A stretch of DNA of 6,214 nt from contig WTHE01000597.1 of NCBI GenBank assembly GCA_011523315.1, positions 1-6,214 of the forward strand. The letters run 5' to 3'. A program made the position numbers and the translations under genes. The notes under the pieces were generated by a model. The model was not told the origin of the DNA. It made no database searches and was given only the letters and a program-made list of their open reading frames with translations. Of the stretch, positions 4,957-6,214 are shown one piece after another (within the stretch, counting starts at the first letter, position 1; each line of letters begins with the position of its first letter). The stretch comes from Candidatus Binatota bacterium (GTDB lineage Bacteria > Desulfobacterota > Binatia > Bin18).

Positions 4957-5517
4957 ATGGGCAAACGAAACAGGACGGCCAACCCACGGCGCACGGAACG
5001 CCGGGCCGCCCTCCGGCACATCACGGAGGAGAGCGGCCATGAAGTGGAATGCGCCCGGGCGCAAGTGGACGATGCGGTTTTCGAGCTGCTGTCCCCCCTG
5101 CTGGCGCAGGCTATCGAGAGCGGCAAGCAGGTGGACATTCCCGGCGGCTACTGGATACGCGCCGAGGTGAAAGAGGTCGCGACGCTGGCGGCTGGGATCG
5201 GGCATGCCAACACCGGCGCGGGCGTGCTGGTCTCTCTTGCGGTATCCCCGGGCCCAAGCCACAAGTTGCCGGTCTTGGTTGTCAGCGCGGCAGGCTTGGC
5301 ATCGCGCCTGCGGGCGGCTGGCCCTGACCGCGGGCGCGGCAAAAAGAATCCGGACCTGGTCCGGATCGCAAGCGAGATCGATGATCTGGAAAGGTGCGTC
5401 GCGTGGACGTGGCTGGAACTCTGGGAGCGGCATCATCGAGCAATGGGCGGGATTCTGCGCGCGATCCTTGAGGATGAACAGGCCTACTTGTCTTCTGCTT
5501 ACAGGAGGATATCATGA
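4957..5517 (+). CDS. Conserved-looking protein of unknown function (186 aa)
   Basis: No family is recognised. Residues 1-20 are strongly basic (GKRNRTANPRRTERRAALR), a possible nucleic-acid or membrane contact. Residues 36-57 form a helix (VDDAVFELLSPLLAQAIESG). Residues 58-112 look like a beta-rich core (QVDIPGGYWIRAEVKEVATL, HANTGAGVLVSLAV, KLPVLVVSAAG), and residues 130-181 are helical with aromatic positions (VAWTWLELWERHHRAM). There is no signal peptide or membrane helix, so it appears cytoplasmic. I chose ATG 4957, four bases after the upstream stop and preceded by GGGGG; a GTG at 4921 would add 12 residues that overlap the leucine-rich-repeat gene. Its stop overlaps the next start (ATGA, 5514-5517). 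High third-position GC supports this strand over antisense frames. Confidence 0.78.
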   Translation: MGKRNRTANPRRTERRAALRHITEESGHEVECARAQVDDAVFELLSPLLAQAIESGKQVDIPGGYWIRAEVKEVATLAAGIGHANTGAGVLVSLAVSPGPSHKLPVLVVSAAGLASRLRAAGPDRGRGKKNPDLVRIASEIDDLERCVAWTWLELWERHHRAMGGILRAILEDEQAYLSSAYRRIS

Positions 5518-5810
5518 CGGGCTGGAAGTTGACGCGACGCGGGGATTACATCAACGGCGAACTTGCGAACCGGACGCGGGCGGCGGTTGTCGCGTTGGAA
5601 CGCTCCGGCCTTTGGTCTTTCGTTGTACGGGATCGGGTTACGGGCGAGGACCAGGGTCGGGGCGCGAACTATCCGACCGCGCAGGCGGCGATGGACGCGG
5701 CGGAAGTGGAAGCGGAAGCCGCACCGGTTGAGCCGAACCGGGCGCTGACCGCGCAGGTGATCGACTTCATGCGGGCGAAACGGAGGGGCGAAGATGGAGC
5801 GGGCGGATGA
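5514..5810 (+). CDS. Small protein of unknown function, beta-strand then helix (98 aa)
   Basis: The start overlaps the previous stop (ATGA) and follows a strong AGGAGG at 5503-5508, so translation is coupled. Residues 2-45 alternate as beta strands (GWKLTRRGDYINGELANR, RAAVVALE, LWSFVVRDRVTGE), and residues 53-66 form a helix (YPTAQAAMDAAE). The pattern of W, a G-x-Y strand, W-F-V-V and a T-A-x-x-A-x-x-A-A-E helix resembles small uncharacterised proteins often met in phage, plasmid and accessory regions; this is general resemblance, not a family assignment. The C-terminal part (residues 67-98) is charged and probably flexible, with a short helix (LTAQVIDFMRAKRRGE). It is likely cytoplasmic. 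An ATG at 5794, inside its 3' end, opens a frame that runs into the downstream lipoprotein gene. Confidence 0.75.
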   Translation: MTGWKLTRRGDYINGELANRTRAAVVALERSGLWSFVVRDRVTGEDQGRGANYPTAQAAMDAAEVEAEAAPVEPNRALTAQVIDFMRAKRRGEDGAGG

Positions 5811-5922
5811 TCGGCAGATCGGGTTGACCGGTTCGGAATCGCACGCGGCACCCTCAGCAGCCGGCGGAAACGTTCCTGCCGTCTCCAGCTGTGCCGGACT
5901 GCGCCCGAAGGAGCGAATTCCC

Positions 5923-6214
5923 ATGATCCGACGTTCTCACCTGTTGATACTTCTTATTCTACCGGCGCTGGCGGCCCTGAGCTGCACCCGAAACGGATCA
6001 GGCGGCGGCCTGAGCGCGGTTGAAGATGGTCCATCCGCGCCAAGTGCATCGCTTGAATCGGTCGAATACGAGGGCGAGTGGCCGCCCTTCGCGCTCAGCG
6101 AGGGCCGGCCCGACTGGGACGCCGGCGAAGCGCGTCCGCCCCTCGCGCAGACCACGCCGCTCACGCCTGAGCAACTCCGGACTCTGCTGAGCCGCCTGCC
6201 GCCCGTTCAAGAGC
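5923..6214 (+). CDS. Lipoprotein, probably alpha-2-macroglobulin-like (5' part only)
   Basis: Ninety-seven codons are visible before the right edge, with no stop. Residues 1-21 are a lipoprotein signal: MIRRSH, hydrophobic LLILLILPALAAL, then S-C, with Cys21 as the predicted lipidated residue (position -3 is Ala, acceptable but not ideal). A flexible Gly/Ser linker follows. Residues about 56-97 (FALSEGRPDWDAGEARPPLA, PLTPEQLRTLLSRLPPV) resemble the N-terminal segment of large Chloroflexota alpha-2-macroglobulin proteins, which carry an LSEG motif followed by an L-x-RLPP motif. This is from memory of the family; the thioester and bait regions lie outside the window. ATG 5923 is chosen because AAGGAG at 5909-5914 precedes it and the signal peptide begins at once. 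The same frame is open back to ATG 5794, also with GGAGG upstream, but those 43 residues are not signal-like. Confidence 0.7.
   Translation, partial: MIRRSHLLILLILPALAALSCTRNGSGGGLSAVEDGPSAPSASLESVEYEGEWPPFALSEGRPDWDAGEARPPLAQTTPLTPEQLRTLLSRLPPVQE

Noticed and set aside
4356..5138. A 260-residue open frame on the - strand
   Set aside because: It crosses three well-supported + strand genes, has no ribosome site or recognisable domain, and mirrors their high third-position GC.
4789..5436. A 215-residue open frame on the - strand
   Set aside because: It is antisense to the leucine-rich-repeat and 186-residue genes; the translation is Arg/Pro/Ala-rich without domain features.

Overview
The window is GC-rich and reads almost entirely on the + strand. 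No housekeeping gene, rRNA, tRNA or CRISPR is visible, so taxonomy rests on protein style. A secreted SH3 protein packed with Thr-Ala ('TATA') repeats, a short plant-type leucine-rich-repeat protein with the 'GCIPAGL...DLGL' ending, and a lipoprotein opening like the bacterial alpha-2-macroglobulins of Chloroflexota together suggest a Chloroflexota bacterium (Anaerolineae/Caldilineae type). This is an inference from family flavour, not proof.

Bases 1-1060 are poorly coding: an AT-rich stretch, a probable 49-residue membrane peptide (455-604), a Shine-Dalgarno-led but apparently frameshifted membrane-segment remnant (about 630-788), and a doubtful 62-residue ORF (872-1060) whose start lies in an inverted repeat. 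Bases 1069-1772 carry a translationally coupled pair: a 176-residue helical protein of unknown function and a 58-residue membrane protein. A structured, apparently non-coding gap (1773-2057) precedes an 82-residue three-helix membrane protein of visibly lower GC (2058-2306).

The centrepiece is a 641-residue surface protein (2421-4346). It has a signal peptide, a bacterial SH3 domain, an acidic Ala/Glu helix segment with 16 tryptophans, many in heptad spacing, then fourteen tandem repeats of 18 residues, and a C-terminal membrane helix with an arginine tail. Eighteen residues equal five alpha-helical turns, so the repeats could form a long straight rod carrying the SH3 domain away from the membrane.

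From 4617 to the right edge runs a compact gene cluster: a leucine-rich-repeat protein (4617-4952), an unrecognised 186-residue protein (4957-5517), an unrecognised 98-residue protein (5514-5810) and the 5' end of a lipoprotein gene (5923 to edge), probably an alpha-2-macroglobulin-like protein. A diverged copy of a short coding segment of that lipoprotein gene (4396-4469) lies just upstream of the cluster, evidence of a past duplication or rearrangement. The three best-recognised products are all extracytoplasmic families, so the region looks like an accessory cell-surface locus; a shared pathway cannot be shown from sequence alone.
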